Source of the DNA: Pantoea rodasii | GTDB taxonomy: Bacteria > Pseudomonadota > Gammaproteobacteria > Enterobacterales > Enterobacteriaceae | Assembly (NCBI RefSeq): GCF_002095465.1 | Contig: NZ_MLFP01000001.1 | Coordinates: 460,704-524,703, forward strand | Direction: 5' to 3' | DNA length: 64,000 nucleotides | Program-made: the position numbers and the translations under genes | The notes under the pieces: model-generated | Databases searched by the model: none | What the model saw: the letters and a program-made list of their open reading frames with translations, nothing else | Told to the model about the DNA's origin: nothing | Shown: in pieces, positions 8,849 through 18,902 of the stretch | How the letters are laid out: each line of letters starts with the position of its first letter | Position numbering within the stretch: position 1 is the first letter of the stretch

Positions 8849-10203
8849 TTATTTAATGATTTCGTAGCAGGGGATATAGGCACTGCCTGGCAATTCATAC
8901 GCTGTTGCGCGACAAAGCCCTGCAACAGCTCATCCATGCGATGCATGATGTCTGCGTCGCCACGAAGCTGGTAAGGACCCTTCTCACGAATTTCGCGAAT
9001 GCCCACTTCCTTGACGTTACCCGCCACGATGCCAGAAAAAGCACGACGTAAATCCGCCGCCAGTTTTTCCGCAGGCTGATTCGGGAACAGATTCAGGTTG
9101 GCCATGTTTTCATGGGTTGGCACAAACGGAACCTGCAGGTCAGGCGCGATACGAATTGACCAGTTGAAGCTATAGGCGTCGCCGGTTTCACGACGATACT
9201 CCTTCACCTGTGGCATGGCCTTCTTCATCAAGCGCGCCACTTCGGCGGCATCATCAATGATGATTTTGTAGTGCTTGCGCGCGGCTTCGCCCAGCGTGTT
9301 GACGATGAAATCGTCCAGCACACGGAAATAATCTGCACTCTCTTTCGGGCCGGTAAGAATCAACGGGAGCACCTGATCTTTATTGTGTGGGTTCATCAAA
9401 ATCCCCAACAGATAAAGTAACTCTTCTGCCGTGCCCACGCCGCCAGGGAAGATCACAATGCCATGCGCGATGCGTACAAAGGCTTCAAGGCGCTTTTCAA
9501 TATCCGGCATGATGATCAGCTCATTCACCAGCGGATTCGGTGGCTCTGCCGCGATGATGGACGGTTCCGTCAGACCGATGAAGCGGCTGTCATGATAGCG
9601 CTGCTGGGCATGGCCCACTGCCGCGCCTTTCATCGGCGCCTCCATGACGCCAGGTCCGCATCCGGTACAAATATTGAGTTCGCGCAGACCCATTTGGGTG
9701 CCAACGTTACGGCAGTACTGGTATTCGACCGCGTTGATCGAGTGGCCGCCCCAGCACACCACGGTGTTGGGATATTCGCCGATGTGCAGCGCGCGGGCAT
9801 TACGCAGGATCGAAAACACCTGGTTGGTTATGTGGGCGGAATCATCAGCGGTTTGCTGATCGCTGCGCTCAAGCTGGCCATTGACAAACAGAATGTCACG
9901 CAGAACGGCAAACAGGTTGGCCTGTAATGAGCGGATGATACGGCCATCAACGAACGCCTCTTCCGGCGGATTGATCAGTTCGAGTTTGACGCCACGTTCA
10001 CGACGCAGCACGTTGATATCAAAATTTTCAAAGCGGGAAAGCAGTTCATGACTACTGTCGGTCTGGCTGCCGGAGTTGAGCACCGCAAGTGAGCAGTTAC
10101 GAAAAAGCTGGTAAAGGTCGCTGCTGGCGGTTTGCTTCAGCATGTCGACTTCCAACTGGGAGAGCAGATCCATTGAGCCAAGTGGGCTGATATGTGTAAT
10201 CAA
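8849..10203 (-). CDS. ppnN: Nucleotide 5'-monophosphate nucleosidase PpnN, frameshifted near the end
   Basis: PpnN (YgdH) hydrolyses purine and pyrimidine nucleotides to base and ribose 5-phosphate and is activated by (p)ppGpp in E. coli. Seen here: the N-terminal regulatory region starting [20 protein letters not shown], the LOG-family Rossmann motif [15 protein letters not shown], and the C-terminal [11 protein letters not shown]. After RM the frame shifts: one additional base in the two-base A run at 8894-8895 (minus strand) changes [11 protein letters not shown] to [15 protein letters not shown] and ends at the stop 8849-8851, exactly the family C-terminus. As given, the frame instead reads on into xni. 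Confidence 0.92.
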
Positions 10204-10389
10204 GAGAACTCCTTTACACGCAAATGCGTGACGGGTGACGCTGCGCTTAACGTACTGAACGCAGTGACGAAAATCCTTTGGAACGCGGGCTTAAACTCTC
10301 GCGCCATTCACAGAGTAACGTTGTCCGCAGGGAATGCTCAAGTGGAACCGCGCATCCGTGCAGCGGCCTGCGAGGCGTCTCGCAATCTG

Positions 10390-11235
10390 TTACTGGCGAA
10401 CCAGGCGTGAAAACGTCGGGGAGAAAGGCACGTTGCTGCGCCAGGGGTTAATATCCAGTCCACCACGACGCGTGTATCGTGCGTAAACAGTCAGGGATTC
10501 TGGCTGGCAAAAGCGTTGAATGTCGTTGAAAATGCGCTCAACGCACTGTTCATGGAACTCATTATGCTGGCGGAACGAGATCAGGTAACGCAGCAGCGCT
10601 TCACGATCGATACGCGGGCCTTTGTAACGGATCATCACTGAACCCCAATCGGGTTGGTGAGTGATCAAACAGTTCGATTTCAGCAAATGACTGACCAGCG
10701 TTTCCTCAATCACGTCCTCGCCCGCAGCATGTGCCAGATAATCAGCATTGAAGGCGTAATCGTGGATTTCAATATCTTGTTCGTCGATCACATCGCCATT
10801 GAAATGGCCGATTGGCTGTCCTTCAACTTCGCTCAGGCGGAACAGTGCGACGCTGACCTCACCCTGAGCACAGGCTCGAAGATCGCGTTCCAGCGTCTGG
10901 CGGACTTCGCCCCAGTCGGCGAAAATCGTTTGGTTAAAGCTGTTAAGATAGAGCTTAAAGCTCTTAGATTCGATCAGGTTTTCGCTGTCTGCGCGCAGTA
11001 CCACTTCGCCCACTGCAACTTGTGGCACCCCTTTGCTGTTCAGCCAGGAGAGTTCGTACAGCGTCCAGATATCCCCACCCTGAAAGGGCAGATTGTCTGG
11101 ATAGAGCCCGAGCGGTTCACGATTCAGGCTGCGCGGCACCGATTGCAGCAGCGTGTTATCGTAGCGATCTACATAAGCCGTGGGCTTGCCTAACGTCAGG
11201 CCACTTAATGCCCGATCGTGGTTTTCAGAAGACAT
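10390..11235 (-). CDS. queF: NADPH-dependent 7-cyano-7-deazaguanine reductase QueF
   Basis: QueF reduces the nitrile preQ0 to preQ1 in queuosine synthesis. The two-lobed enterobacterial form is 281 residues here (E. coli 282). Visible are [15 protein letters not shown], the catalytic Cys in [16 protein letters not shown] with its following Asp, [18 protein letters not shown] motif ([15 protein letters not shown]) and the C-terminal [14 protein letters not shown]. The ATG at 11235 (MSSENHD) matches the E. coli start; an ATG four codons upstream is possible. It is divergent from syd with a 62-base gap. QueD and QueE are elsewhere in the window. Confidence 0.95.
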   Translation of the reverse strand: MSSENHDRALSGLTLGKPTAYVDRYDNTLLQSVPRSLNREPLGLYPDNLPFQGGDIWTLYELSWLNSKGVPQVAVGEVVLRADSENLIESKSFKLYLNSFNQTIFADWGEVRQTLERDLRACAQGEVSVALFRLSEVEGQPIGHFNGDVIDEQDIEIHDYAFNADYLAHAAGEDVIEETLVSHLLKSNCLITHQPDWGSVMIRYKGPRIDREALLRYLISFRQHNEFHEQCVERIFNDIQRFCQPESLTVYARYTRRGGLDINPWRSNVPFSPTFSRLVRQ

Positions 11236-11297
11236 ATCGGTTACCACTACATTCCATCAAAGTGGCTAAGTGTAACCGATCACAAGCGAGAAGATGA

Positions 11298-11846
11298 ATG
11301 ATGCAGCAAACCGCAGACGCTCTGCGTGATTTTACCGCCCGATATGTTCAGGATTGGCAGCAGCAGGCGGGACATCTGCCCGCCAGTGCGGATCTCCTCG
11401 GTGTGCCATCCCCCTGCATTGTGGGTACGCTGGACGATCGCGTGTTGTGGCAGCCGCAGCCTTTTACTCTGCCTGCCACGTTGGCAGCTGTAGAGCGCGC
11501 GCTGGAGATCCAGTTAATGCCGGAAATCAGTGCCTTTTATACGACGCAATTTGCCGGTGATATGACGGCCACCTTTGAACAACAGCCGGTGACCTTATTG
11601 CAGGTGTGGAGTGAATCAGATTTTACCCGCTTGCAGGAAAACCTGATTGGCCACCTGGTGATGAAGCGCCGCCTTAAACAGAGTCCAACATTATTTATTG
11701 CCACGACTGAATCAGAGCAGGATGTGATTGCCCTGTGCAATCTGACGGGCGAAGTTATTCTGGAACAGCTTAGTAGTAAAAAGCGTGAAGTCCTGGCGGC
11801 AAGTGTTCAGATATTTCTTAATGCTTTACAACCGGTTAGTGTTTGA
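11298..11846 (+). CDS. syd: SecY-interacting protein Syd
   Basis: A 182-residue cytoplasmic protein (E. coli 181) that binds SecY at the membrane. Conserved segments include [44 protein letters not shown] and PTLFIATTE. Two ATG codons lie at 11298 and 11301; the first is used here. The gene precedes csrB as in E. coli. Confidence 0.95.
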   Translation: MMQQTADALRDFTARYVQDWQQQAGHLPASADLLGVPSPCIVGTLDDRVLWQPQPFTLPATLAAVERALEIQLMPEISAFYTTQFAGDMTATFEQQPVTLLQVWSESDFTRLQENLIGHLVMKRRLKQSPTLFIATTESEQDVIALCNLTGEVILEQLSSKKREVLAASVQIFLNALQPVSV

Positions 11847-11870
11847 GTGGCAGAGTTCGCGGGTTAATCT

Positions 11871-12008
11871 TGTAAGACATCTCTCACAAGCAGTGTGAGA
11901 GATCGCTAGATCATTTCGCAGACTTCCGGAAGTCCGCTATGTAAAAATATTGTGAATCATGAGCTTATGGCATCACTCCTAAAATTAGTAGTGTGAGAAA
12001 TCTATTAA
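11871..12008 (+). promoter_or_regulatory. csrB upstream region with candidate UvrY (BarA-UvrY) sites
   Basis: TGTAAGACATCTCTCACA at 11871-11888 matches the 18-base inverted repeat bound by UvrY/GacA-family regulators. TGTGAGAGATCGCTAGAT at 11894 and TGTGAGAAATC at about 11992 are partial copies. Alternatively ATCTCTCACA/TGTGAGAGAT (11879-11903) is a perfect 10 bp hairpin that could act downstream of syd; the two readings are not exclusive. Confidence 0.6.
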
Positions 12009-12054
12009 CGCGTCTTACTAACTTGTTATTACGATGGTTTCTGACAGAATAGTC

Positions 12055-12366
12055 ACCACTGGCAGGATGCTGGGGATTAAGAGACGTTCAGGAGAATGTC
12101 AGCCAGGAGGCGGGAACGTAACGGAGTTACGGCACACGGAAGGCTTCAGGACGAAGCAGGACACTCAGGATTGAGTCAGGGACACCTCCAGGACGGAGAA
12201 TGAGAGCCACGCGGGATGTGGTGGGCCAGGATGCTAAGGATATCTGTCACGATGACAGGCAATGGAAAGCACAGGAAGAGTTGTCATGGATGAGCAGGGA
12301 GCACAGCGGTGGCGGGAATGCTGCGAACGAAACCGGGAGCACTGTAAATACAGTGCTCCCTTTTTA
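12055..12366 (+). ncRNA. csrB: CsrB, CsrA-sequestering regulatory RNA
   Basis: A non-coding stretch with about 22 GGA motifs, many in the CAGGA(T/C/G) loops that bind CsrA (CAGGATG, CAGGACACTCAGGATTG, CACCTCCAGGACGGAG). Segments such as GAGTTGTCATGGATGAGCAG and GCTGCGAACGAAACCGGGAG match the 3' third of E. coli CsrB. It ends in a strong terminator. Position between syd and yqcC is that of E. coli csrB. The 5' end is approximate; about 310 nt, compared with about 369 in E. coli. CsrB titrates CsrA, encoded at 63.4 kb. Confidence 0.95.
12335..12366 (+). terminator. csrB terminator
   Basis: Stem GGGAGCACTGTA/TACAGTGCTCCC followed by TTTTT. Confidence 0.93.
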
Positions 12367-12432
12367 TGGCTTTTTTGCGCCATGAAAGACTAATGGTATG
12401 CTTGCCGCCCAAATTTTCTCTGGAGGTGGCGT

Positions 12433-12759
12433 ATGTCGTCGCAAATGATTATTCAACGGCTGCAACAGGTCGAAGCGGTGATGCGCGAACACGGCCACTG
12501 GCAGTCTCAATCCCCTGAGGCGGAAGCTTTCGCCAGCACCGAGCCATTTTGTCTCGACACCCTGGAACCGCTGGAATGGCTGCAGTGGGTGTTGATCCCC
12601 CGCTTCCACGCGCTGATCGAAGCCGGTGCGCCGCTGCCGCAAAACTTCGCCGTGACGCCTTATTATGAAGTGGCTTTACCGGCTACCACGCCGGGCCATG
12701 CGGTGCTGTTGCTGACACTCGGCCAGCTTGACGCGCTTTTTCAGGATCCGACCCTGTAA
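12433..12759 (+). CDS. yqcC: YqcC family protein
   Basis: A 108-residue protein of the DUF446 family (E. coli YqcC 109), with the conserved PFCLDTLEPLEWLQWVLIPR and LIEAGAPLP segments. Function unknown; sometimes described as associated with tRNA pseudouridine synthase because of its link to truC. GGAGG precedes the ATG by seven bases, and its stop overlaps the truC start (TAATG), so the two are translationally coupled. Confidence 0.94.
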   Translation: MSSQMIIQRLQQVEAVMREHGHWQSQSPEAEAFASTEPFCLDTLEPLEWLQWVLIPRFHALIEAGAPLPQNFAVTPYYEVALPATTPGHAVLLLTLGQLDALFQDPTL

Positions 12760-13538
12760 TGTTAGAAATCCTTTATCAAGATGAATGGCTGGTTGCCGTC
12801 AACAAACCCTCTGGTTGGCTGGTGCATCGCAGTTGGCTCGACCGCGACGAAAAAGTGGTGGTGATGCAAACGGTGCGCGATCAGATTGGTCAGCACGTGT
12901 TTACCGTTCATCGTCTCGATCGTCCCACCTCCGGCGTGCTGTTAATGGCTCTTTCCAGTGAAGTGGCCCATCTGCTGTCACAGCAATTTGAGCAGCATCA
13001 AATACAGAAAACCTATCATGCGGTGCTACGTGGTTGGCTGGATGGCAGCGCGACGCTCGACTATCCGTTGCTCGAAGAGCTGGATAAGATCGCCGATAAG
13101 TTTGCCAGCCAGGAACGCACCGCACAGCCAGCGGTGACCGACTATTGCTCACTGGCACAGGTTGAGATGCCGGTGGCGATCAGCCGTTATGACAGCGCGC
13201 GTTATACCCTGGTGGAGATGTCGCCACACACCGGCCGCAAACATCAGTTGCGTCGTCATATGGTGCATCTGCGTCACCCGATTATTGGTGATAGCGCCCA
13301 TGGCGATTTGCGTCAAAATCGTGGCGCCGCACAGCACTTTGGTATGAATCGTTTGATGTTACATGCCAGCGCACTCAGCCTGACCCATCCAGTGACCGGT
13401 GAGCCATTAGTGATTCGTGCGGGGTTGGATCGCGTCTGGCAAGGGATGCTGCAACAGTTCGGCTGGCAGGATCAGATCCCTGAAGTTCCGAGGGTTGAGT
13501 TTGCTGACGAGGCAGTCCAGGATAAGCCAACAGAATAA
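12759..13538 (+). CDS. truC: tRNA pseudouridine(65) synthase TruC
   Basis: An RluA-family pseudouridine synthase of 259 residues acting on U65 of tRNAs. The catalytic Asp lies in HRLDRPTSGVLL near residue 54; other family motifs are NKPSGWLVH and HTGRKHQLRRHM. It is coupled to yqcC by a one-base overlap of stop and start, and yqcA follows 12 bases downstream. Confidence 0.96.
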   Translation: MLEILYQDEWLVAVNKPSGWLVHRSWLDRDEKVVVMQTVRDQIGQHVFTVHRLDRPTSGVLLMALSSEVAHLLSQQFEQHQIQKTYHAVLRGWLDGSATLDYPLLEELDKIADKFASQERTAQPAVTDYCSLAQVEMPVAISRYDSARYTLVEMSPHTGRKHQLRRHMVHLRHPIIGDSAHGDLRQNRGAAQHFGMNRLMLHASALSLTHPVTGEPLVIRAGLDRVWQGMLQQFGWQDQIPEVPRVEFADEAVQDKPTE

Positions 13539-13550
13539 AGGAGCGGCAAG

Positions 13551-13997
13551 ATGGCAAAGATTGGCATTTTTACAGGAACGGTGTACGGCAATGCGCTGCT
13601 GGTGGCTGAAGAAGCCCAGCCGGTACTGGAAGAGCAGGGCCATGACGTTAAGGTCTTTGAAGATCCGACGTTGGCCGACTGGCAGGCTTACAGCAAGGAT
13701 GTGGTGCTGATTGTGACTTCGACCACCGGTCAGGGCGACTTCCCGGACAATATCGCCCGTTTGTTTGTGCAAGTGCGTGATGAAGTAGGCTATCAGCCAG
13801 AGTTGCGCTACGGCGTGATTGCACTGGGTGACAGCAGCTACGACAACTTCTGCGGCGCGGGTAAAACCTTTGATGCCACCTTGCAGGAACAAAGTGCCAA
13901 ACGCATTGGTGACGTGCTGTTGGTGGATGCCACAGAAGATCCAGAGCCTGAGTCAGTGACCACGCCGTGGGTCGAGAACTGGGGTAAATTGCTGTAA
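13551..13997 (+). CDS. yqcA: Flavodoxin YqcA
   Basis: A 148-residue FMN-binding flavodoxin. The phosphate loop TGTVYGNA lies near residues 7-14; [12 protein letters not shown] and [15 protein letters not shown] are the flavin-contact loops. It resembles MioC and YqcA of E. coli; location after truC identifies it as YqcA. The physiological partner is not clear from sequence. Confidence 0.93.
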   Translation: MAKIGIFTGTVYGNALLVAEEAQPVLEEQGHDVKVFEDPTLADWQAYSKDVVLIVTSTTGQGDFPDNIARLFVQVRDEVGYQPELRYGVIALGDSSYDNFCGAGKTFDATLQEQSAKRIGDVLLVDATEDPEPESVTTPWVENWGKLL

Positions 13998-14086
13998 TTT
14001 TGCCTTCGCTTCAGCTCTGGCAAGCGACTTAAGACAATCTAAGCGGCCTGACAAATCAGGTGATGATTATTCTGACGCGCCTGAAC

Positions 14087-14115
14087 AAACCCTCTCCCAT
14101 GTTGGGAGAGGGTTT
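14087..14115. terminator. Bidirectional terminator between yqcA and garD
   Basis: A perfect 12 bp stem AAACCCTCTCCC/GGGAGAGGGTTT between two convergent genes; T and A tracts flank both sides, although T runs are short. Confidence 0.7.
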
Positions 14116-14123
14116 GATAACAA

Positions 14124-15683
14124 TCAGGTCACCGGTGCCGGATTAAACACTGCCAGCTGATTACGAATCCCCCAGCGATCGGACCAGGTTTGTTTGCGAC
14201 CACTGGCAATATCCAGAATCAACTCAAACAACCGCCAGCCCACCTGCTCAATACTCTCTTCACCCGTGGCAATCGTCCCTGCATTAATATCCATCAGATC
14301 ATGCCAGCGCTCAGCCAGTGCATTACGCGTGGCCATTTTAATCACTGGAATGGCGGCCAGACCGTACGGCGTGCCGCGACCGGTGGTGAACACCTGTAAC
14401 GTAATGCCCGATGCCATCTGCTGCGTTCCGCAAACAAAATCACTGGCCGGTGTTGCCGCATAGATCAAACCGCGCTTGGTCGGACGCTGACCGGGTGACA
14501 GCACTTCCACAATTGGGCTGCGGCCTGATTTGGCAATCGACCCCAATGCTTTCTCCACCACGTTGGCCAATCCGCCTTTTTTATTGCCCGGTGAAGGGTT
14601 GGCGCTACGGTCGGTTTGCCCCTGGCTGAGGTAATCGTCATACCACGCCATCTCTTCCAGTAGGCGTTTACCGACGTTTTCATCGACCACGCGCGGCGTT
14701 AGCAGGTGTATCGCATCGCGCACTTCGGTCACTTCAGAGAACATTACGGTGGCACCGCAGCGCACCAGCAAATCAGAGGCGAAGCCGACAGCCGGATTAG
14801 CTGTCACGCCGGAGAAGGCATCGCTTCCGCCGCACTGGGTGCCGATCACCAGTTCGGATGCCGGACAGCTTTCACGCTGCCGTTGATTCAGCTTTTTCAG
14901 ATGACGTTCGGCGACCTGAAGAATTTCATCCACCATCGCACCGAAGCCGACATGACGCTCATCCTGCAAACGCACAATGTCACGATCGTCCAGCGAAATC
15001 GCCTGCACGTCCGGCGTACCTGTCAGCAGACGCTCGGGCTGTAATTTCTCGCAGCCGAGGCTGACGATCATTACTTCGCCACCAAAATTGGGGTTGAGCG
15101 CGAGGTTATGAATAGTGCGAATCGGTATCACCGCTGCTGGCGCATTGATCGCCACCCCGCAGCCATAAAGATGGTTCAAGGCGACCACGCCATCGACGTT
15201 GGGATAACGCGGCAGCAGATCGTGTTCAATCATCTGCACCACGTAATCCACCACGCCAGCCACACAGTGCACGCTGGTGGTGATACCCAGCAGATTGCGC
15301 GTTCCCACGCTGCCATTGGCGTTGCGATAACCCTCAAAGGTATAACCTTCAAGCGGTGGCAGGTCGGGCGGCACATTGTTTGCCAGTGGCAGAGTGTTTA
15401 GCGGAGGCGCTTCGGGTAGCGCCACCAGCGATTCTTCAATCCAGCTGCCTTGGGCGATCGGGCGCAATGCGGTGCCGATCACTTCGCCATAACGCAGGAT
15501 CGCGCCGTTCTCAGGAATATCCACCAGCGCCACTTTATGTCCTTGCGGCACATGTTCGGTGAGCTGCAGGCCATCCTCAAAGCGGGTGCCCGTGGGTAAG
15601 CCTTGATTGTTGACCACGATGGCCACGTTGTCGGCATCGTGCACTTTTATATACAGCGGTTTTTCTGTTAGCGGTCGGTTCAT
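14124..15683 (-). CDS. garD: Galactarate dehydratase GarD
   Basis: GarD is a metal-dependent dehydratase of the UxaA family that converts D-galactarate to 5-keto-4-deoxy-D-glucarate. The 519-residue protein (E. coli 523) has the N-terminal SAF-like domain ([12 protein letters not shown]) and the large C-terminal domain with [26 protein letters not shown], [16 protein letters not shown] and CGTQQMASG. It is transcribed away from gudP across a 506-base control region. In E. coli garD is near garPLRK, far from gud; here it sits at the gud locus. Confidence 0.96.
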   Translation of the reverse strand: MNRPLTEKPLYIKVHDADNVAIVVNNQGLPTGTRFEDGLQLTEHVPQGHKVALVDIPENGAILRYGEVIGTALRPIAQGSWIEESLVALPEAPPLNTLPLANNVPPDLPPLEGYTFEGYRNANGSVGTRNLLGITTSVHCVAGVVDYVVQMIEHDLLPRYPNVDGVVALNHLYGCGVAINAPAAVIPIRTIHNLALNPNFGGEVMIVSLGCEKLQPERLLTGTPDVQAISLDDRDIVRLQDERHVGFGAMVDEILQVAERHLKKLNQRQRESCPASELVIGTQCGGSDAFSGVTANPAVGFASDLLVRCGATVMFSEVTEVRDAIHLLTPRVVDENVGKRLLEEMAWYDDYLSQGQTDRSANPSPGNKKGGLANVVEKALGSIAKSGRSPIVEVLSPGQRPTKRGLIYAATPASDFVCGTQQMASGITLQVFTTGRGTPYGLAAIPVIKMATRNALAERWHDLMDINAGTIATGEESIEQVGWRLFELILDIASGRKQTWSDRWGIRNQLAVFNPAPVT

Positions 15684-15854
15684 TGCTCACCTTCCAGTTC
15701 GTCGCGCTGTACTTGGCAGCGCGGTGTAAATGCTTCCATCACGTCATCATTTTTGCCAGCCTCAGTATATGCAGGGGTATTTGCCAGCGCATTGTGCAAC
15801 TGACTGGCTTTAAGGGGTTTTAATCGCGGAGTTTGGTTCGTTTATCCAAATACA

Positions 15855-15870
15855 AGTGAACACACTCACA
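15855..15870. promoter_or_regulatory. Candidate CRP site
   Basis: AGTGA-N6-TCACA (GTGA, ACACAC, TCAC) fits the CRP dyad with correct six-base spacing; the first T of TGTGA is replaced by A. Catabolite control of aldarate use would be expected. Confidence 0.45.
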
Positions 15871-15944
15871 AAGCGCGCGTTGGCTGTCTGTTTCTTCATC
15901 AATATGACGATGATTTGTCGGGTTCCGTGAGCCACACCGCAGCC

Positions 15945-15963
15945 TTATGTGCAATTGCCATAA
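15945..15963. promoter_or_regulatory. Candidate operator, TTATG-GCAATTGC-CATAA palindrome
   Basis: TTATGTGCAATTGCCATAA has an eight-base perfect core GCAATTGC and matching TTATG/CATAA arms, offset by one base. It may be the binding site of a CdaR-type regulator; this is inference from position only. Confidence 0.35.
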
Positions 15964-16189
15964 AATCAGTATTAATCGCCGCTCATCATCATGCGTTCTT
16001 CCAATGCCTCGTGATTTGGCTGTTCCTATACTGATTCTCGTTCTCTAAACGTTTGGTTATTTGTCACGACGCATCATCGTTTTGCCATAACAACAATCGC
16101 CGTGTTTAACCCGACATCATTCTGATACCCAACGCGATGTGTATGCAGTCAGAGTGAATGTAGCGTTCGCTATATTTCAGGAGTGCATC

Positions 16190-17536
16190 ATGAATAGTTT
16201 CAGCCAGACAGCGGAAGCGGTGCAAAAACGCACCAACGCCCGTTACTGGATTGTAGTGATGTTATTTATCGTCACTTCATTCAACTACGGTGACCGTGCA
16301 ACCATTTCGATTGCCGGTTCCGCGATGTCTAAAGATATCGGCCTTGATTCGGTCGGTCTTGGATATATCTTCTCCGCCTTCTCATGGGCTTACGTTATCG
16401 GACAAATCCCCGGCGGCTGGCTGCTCGACCGCTTTGGTTCAAAACGCGTTTACTTCTGGAGTATTTTCCTCTGGTCGCTGTTTACCTTACTGCAGGGCTT
16501 TGTTGACCTGTTCAGCGGCTTCGGCATCGTGGTTTCGCTGTTCCTGCTGCGCTTTATGGTCGGGTTGGCAGAAGCGCCTTCCTTCCCGGGTAACAGCCGT
16601 ATTGTTGCAGCCTGGTTCCCGGCACAAGAGCGTGGTACCGCCGTGGCGATTTTCAACTCGGCACAGTACTTCGCCACGGTGATCTTCGCACCAATCATGG
16701 GCTGGCTGGTGGCGGAAGTGGGCTGGGCACATGTGTTCTGGTTCATGGGCGGGCTGGGCATCATTCTGAGTTTCGTCTGGCTGAAGTTTATGCACGACCC
16801 CAACAATCACCCGAGTGTCAACAAAGCCGAGCTGGAGTACATGGAACAGGGCGGTGCGCTGATCAACATGGACGCGAAAAAGTCCGAGCGCAAAGTGAGC
16901 TGGGATGAGAAGTGGTTCCAAATCAAGCAGCTGCTCGCGACCCGCATGATGTGGGGCATCTACCTCGGACAATATTGTGTTAACGCGCTGACCTACTTCT
17001 TTATTACCTGGTTCCCGGTGTATCTGGTGCAGGCGCGCGGCATGTCGATTCTGAAAGCCGGCATGATCGCCTCAATCCCGGCCATCTGTGGCTTCCTGGG
17101 CGGTGTGTTAGGTGGAGTGATTTCCGATTACCTTATGCGCAAAACCGGTTCGCTGAATATTGCGCGTAAGACGCCAATTGTGGTCGGCATGCTGCTCTCT
17201 ATCAGCATGGTGATGTGTAACTACACCGATACCGAATGGGTGGTGGTGCTGTTTATGGCGATGGCGTTCTTCGGCAAAGGCATTGGTGCACTGGGCTGGG
17301 CAGTGATGGCGGATACCGCACCGAAAGAGATCAGCGGATTAAGCGGCGGCTTGTTCAACATGTTCGGCAACTTCTCCGGCATCGTGACGCCAATTGCTAT
17401 CGGTTACATCATCGCCGCTTCTGGTTCGTTCGAAGGTGCTTTGATTTACGTGGGTATCCACGCCTTCGTTGCCGCGTTCAGCTTCCTGTTCATTACGGGC
17501 GATATCAAACGTATTGAACTGAAACACCGAGCATAA
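16190..17536 (+). CDS. gudP: Glucarate/galactarate MFS transporter GudP
   Basis: A 448-residue inner-membrane major facilitator of the anion:cation symporter (hexuronate/phthalate) family, importing D-glucarate and probably D-galactarate. Signature SFNYGDRATISIAG follows TM1, and GWLLDRFGSKRV is the cytoplasmic loop 2-3 motif; about 12 membrane helices with the family loop after helix 6. I chose the ATG at 16190 (GGAG seven bases before), which matches the E. coli start; a longer frame upstream is not conserved. First gene of gudP-gudX-gudD-garL-garR-garK. No second transporter (GarP) is in the locus. Confidence 0.95.
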   Translation: MNSFSQTAEAVQKRTNARYWIVVMLFIVTSFNYGDRATISIAGSAMSKDIGLDSVGLGYIFSAFSWAYVIGQIPGGWLLDRFGSKRVYFWSIFLWSLFTLLQGFVDLFSGFGIVVSLFLLRFMVGLAEAPSFPGNSRIVAAWFPAQERGTAVAIFNSAQYFATVIFAPIMGWLVAEVGWAHVFWFMGGLGIILSFVWLKFMHDPNNHPSVNKAELEYMEQGGALINMDAKKSERKVSWDEKWFQIKQLLATRMMWGIYLGQYCVNALTYFFITWFPVYLVQARGMSILKAGMIASIPAICGFLGGVLGGVISDYLMRKTGSLNIARKTPIVVGMLLSISMVMCNYTDTEWVVVLFMAMAFFGKGIGALGWAVMADTAPKEISGLSGGLFNMFGNFSGIVTPIAIGYIIAASGSFEGALIYVGIHAFVAAFSFLFITGDIKRIELKHRA

Positions 17537-17545
17537 GGACTGAGT

Positions 17546-18892
17546 ATGAATACGCAAAGTAGCCCGGTGATCACCGATATGCAGGTGATCCCGGTAGCGG
17601 GTTACGACAGTATGCTGTTGAACATCGGCGGTGCACACAGCGCCTGCTTCACCCGCAACATCGTGGTGTTGACCGACAGCGATGGTCACACTGGCGTCGG
17701 TGAAGCGCCAGGCGGTGAAACCATCTATCAAACGCTGGTTGAGGCGATTCCGCAGGTCAAAGGCCAGCAGGTGGCGCGCATGAACCGGCTGGTGCAGCAG
17801 GTGCACAAAGGCAATCAGTCGGCGGATTTCGATACCTTCGGCAAAGGTGCCTGGACCTTCGAACTGCGCGTCAACGCGGTGGCGGCGCTGGAAGCCGCAC
17901 TGCTGGATCTGCTGGGCCAATGTTTGGGCGTGCCTGTGGCCGAGTTGCTCGGTCCGGGCCAGCAGCGCGATGAAGTCACGGTGCTCGGTTATCTGTTCTA
18001 CCTCGGCGATCGTCGTAAAACCGATTTGCCGTATCTGACCGGCGAAGGTGCAAGCCATGACTGGTATCACCTGCGTCATCAGGAAGCGTTAACGCCTGAA
18101 GCGGTGGTGCGTCTGGCGGAAGCGGCACAGGACAAATACGGTTTCAAAGATTTCAAACTGAAGGGAGGCGTATTGCCGGGAGAGCAGGAGATTGAATCCG
18201 CTGCCGCACTGAAAAAACGCTTCCCGGATGCGCGTATCACCGTCGATCCCAACGGCGCGTGGACGTTAGATGAAGCAATCGGCTTGTGCAAAGGCATGGG
18301 CGATGTGCTGACCTACGCCGAAGATCCCTGTGGTGCTGAACAGGGCTATTCCGGCCGCGAAGTGATGGCGGAGTTCCGCCGCGCCACCGGCTTGCCGGTC
18401 GCCACCAACATGATCGCCACCAACTGGCGTGAGATGAATCACGCGGTGATGCTCAACTCAGTCGATATCCCGCTGGCCGATCCGCACTTCTGGACGCTGA
18501 GCGGTGCGGTACGCGTGGCGCAACTGTGTGATGACTGGGGCTTAACCTGGGGTTGTCACTCCAACAACCACTTCGATATTTCGCTGGCGATGTTCACCCA
18601 CGTTGGCGCGGCGGCACCGGGCAAACCCACCGCTATCGATACCCACTGGATCTGGCAGGAAGGCGATCAGCGCCTGACCAAAGAGCCGCTGCAAATCCGC
18701 AACGGCAAGATCGCCGTGCCGGATAAACCGGGCCTCGGTGTCGAGCTGGATTGGGATCGCCTGCATCAGGCCAATGCACTGTACAAATCTCTGCCGGCGG
18801 GCGCGCGTAACGACGCCACGGCCATGCAATATCTGGTTCCCGGTTGGTCATTCGACCGTAAGCGTCCGGCCTTCGGTCGCCGTCATGCATAA
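17546..18892 (+). CDS. gudX: Glucarate dehydratase-related protein GudX
   Basis: A 448-residue enolase-superfamily protein paralogous to GudD. It keeps the KxK pair (FKLKGG), the metal-binding [24 protein letters not shown], and the His in [10 protein letters not shown]. It has the GudX-type C-terminus with [13 protein letters not shown]. coli GudX is a weak glucarate dehydratase of uncertain role. It is nine bases downstream of gudP and ten upstream of gudD. Confidence 0.93.
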   Translation: MNTQSSPVITDMQVIPVAGYDSMLLNIGGAHSACFTRNIVVLTDSDGHTGVGEAPGGETIYQTLVEAIPQVKGQQVARMNRLVQQVHKGNQSADFDTFGKGAWTFELRVNAVAALEAALLDLLGQCLGVPVAELLGPGQQRDEVTVLGYLFYLGDRRKTDLPYLTGEGASHDWYHLRHQEALTPEAVVRLAEAAQDKYGFKDFKLKGGVLPGEQEIESAAALKKRFPDARITVDPNGAWTLDEAIGLCKGMGDVLTYAEDPCGAEQGYSGREVMAEFRRATGLPVATNMIATNWREMNHAVMLNSVDIPLADPHFWTLSGAVRVAQLCDDWGLTWGCHSNNHFDISLAMFTHVGAAAPGKPTAIDTHWIWQEGDQRLTKEPLQIRNGKIAVPDKPGLGVELDWDRLHQANALYKSLPAGARNDATAMQYLVPGWSFDRKRPAFGRRHA

Positions 18893-18902
18893 GGAGCAGG
18901 AA

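Larger units (their letters stand above)
15684..16189. promoter_or_regulatory. Divergent garD/gudP control region
   Basis: No gene is visible in these 506 bases. The stretch is AT-richer than its neighbours and must carry both promoters. It contains a CRP-like site and a palindromic candidate operator, listed separately. The known E. coli regulator of both gar and gud genes is CdaR, whose gene is not in the window. Confidence 0.6.

Noticed and set aside
10204..10389. A 72-codon plus-strand frame in the ppnN-queF gap
   Set aside because: No Shine-Dalgarno, no similarity that I recognise, and it overlaps both flanking genes on the other strand.
12200..12385. A 61-codon frame rich in GGA-derived residues
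   Set aside because: It lies inside the csrB RNA and its terminator and has no ribosome binding site of note.
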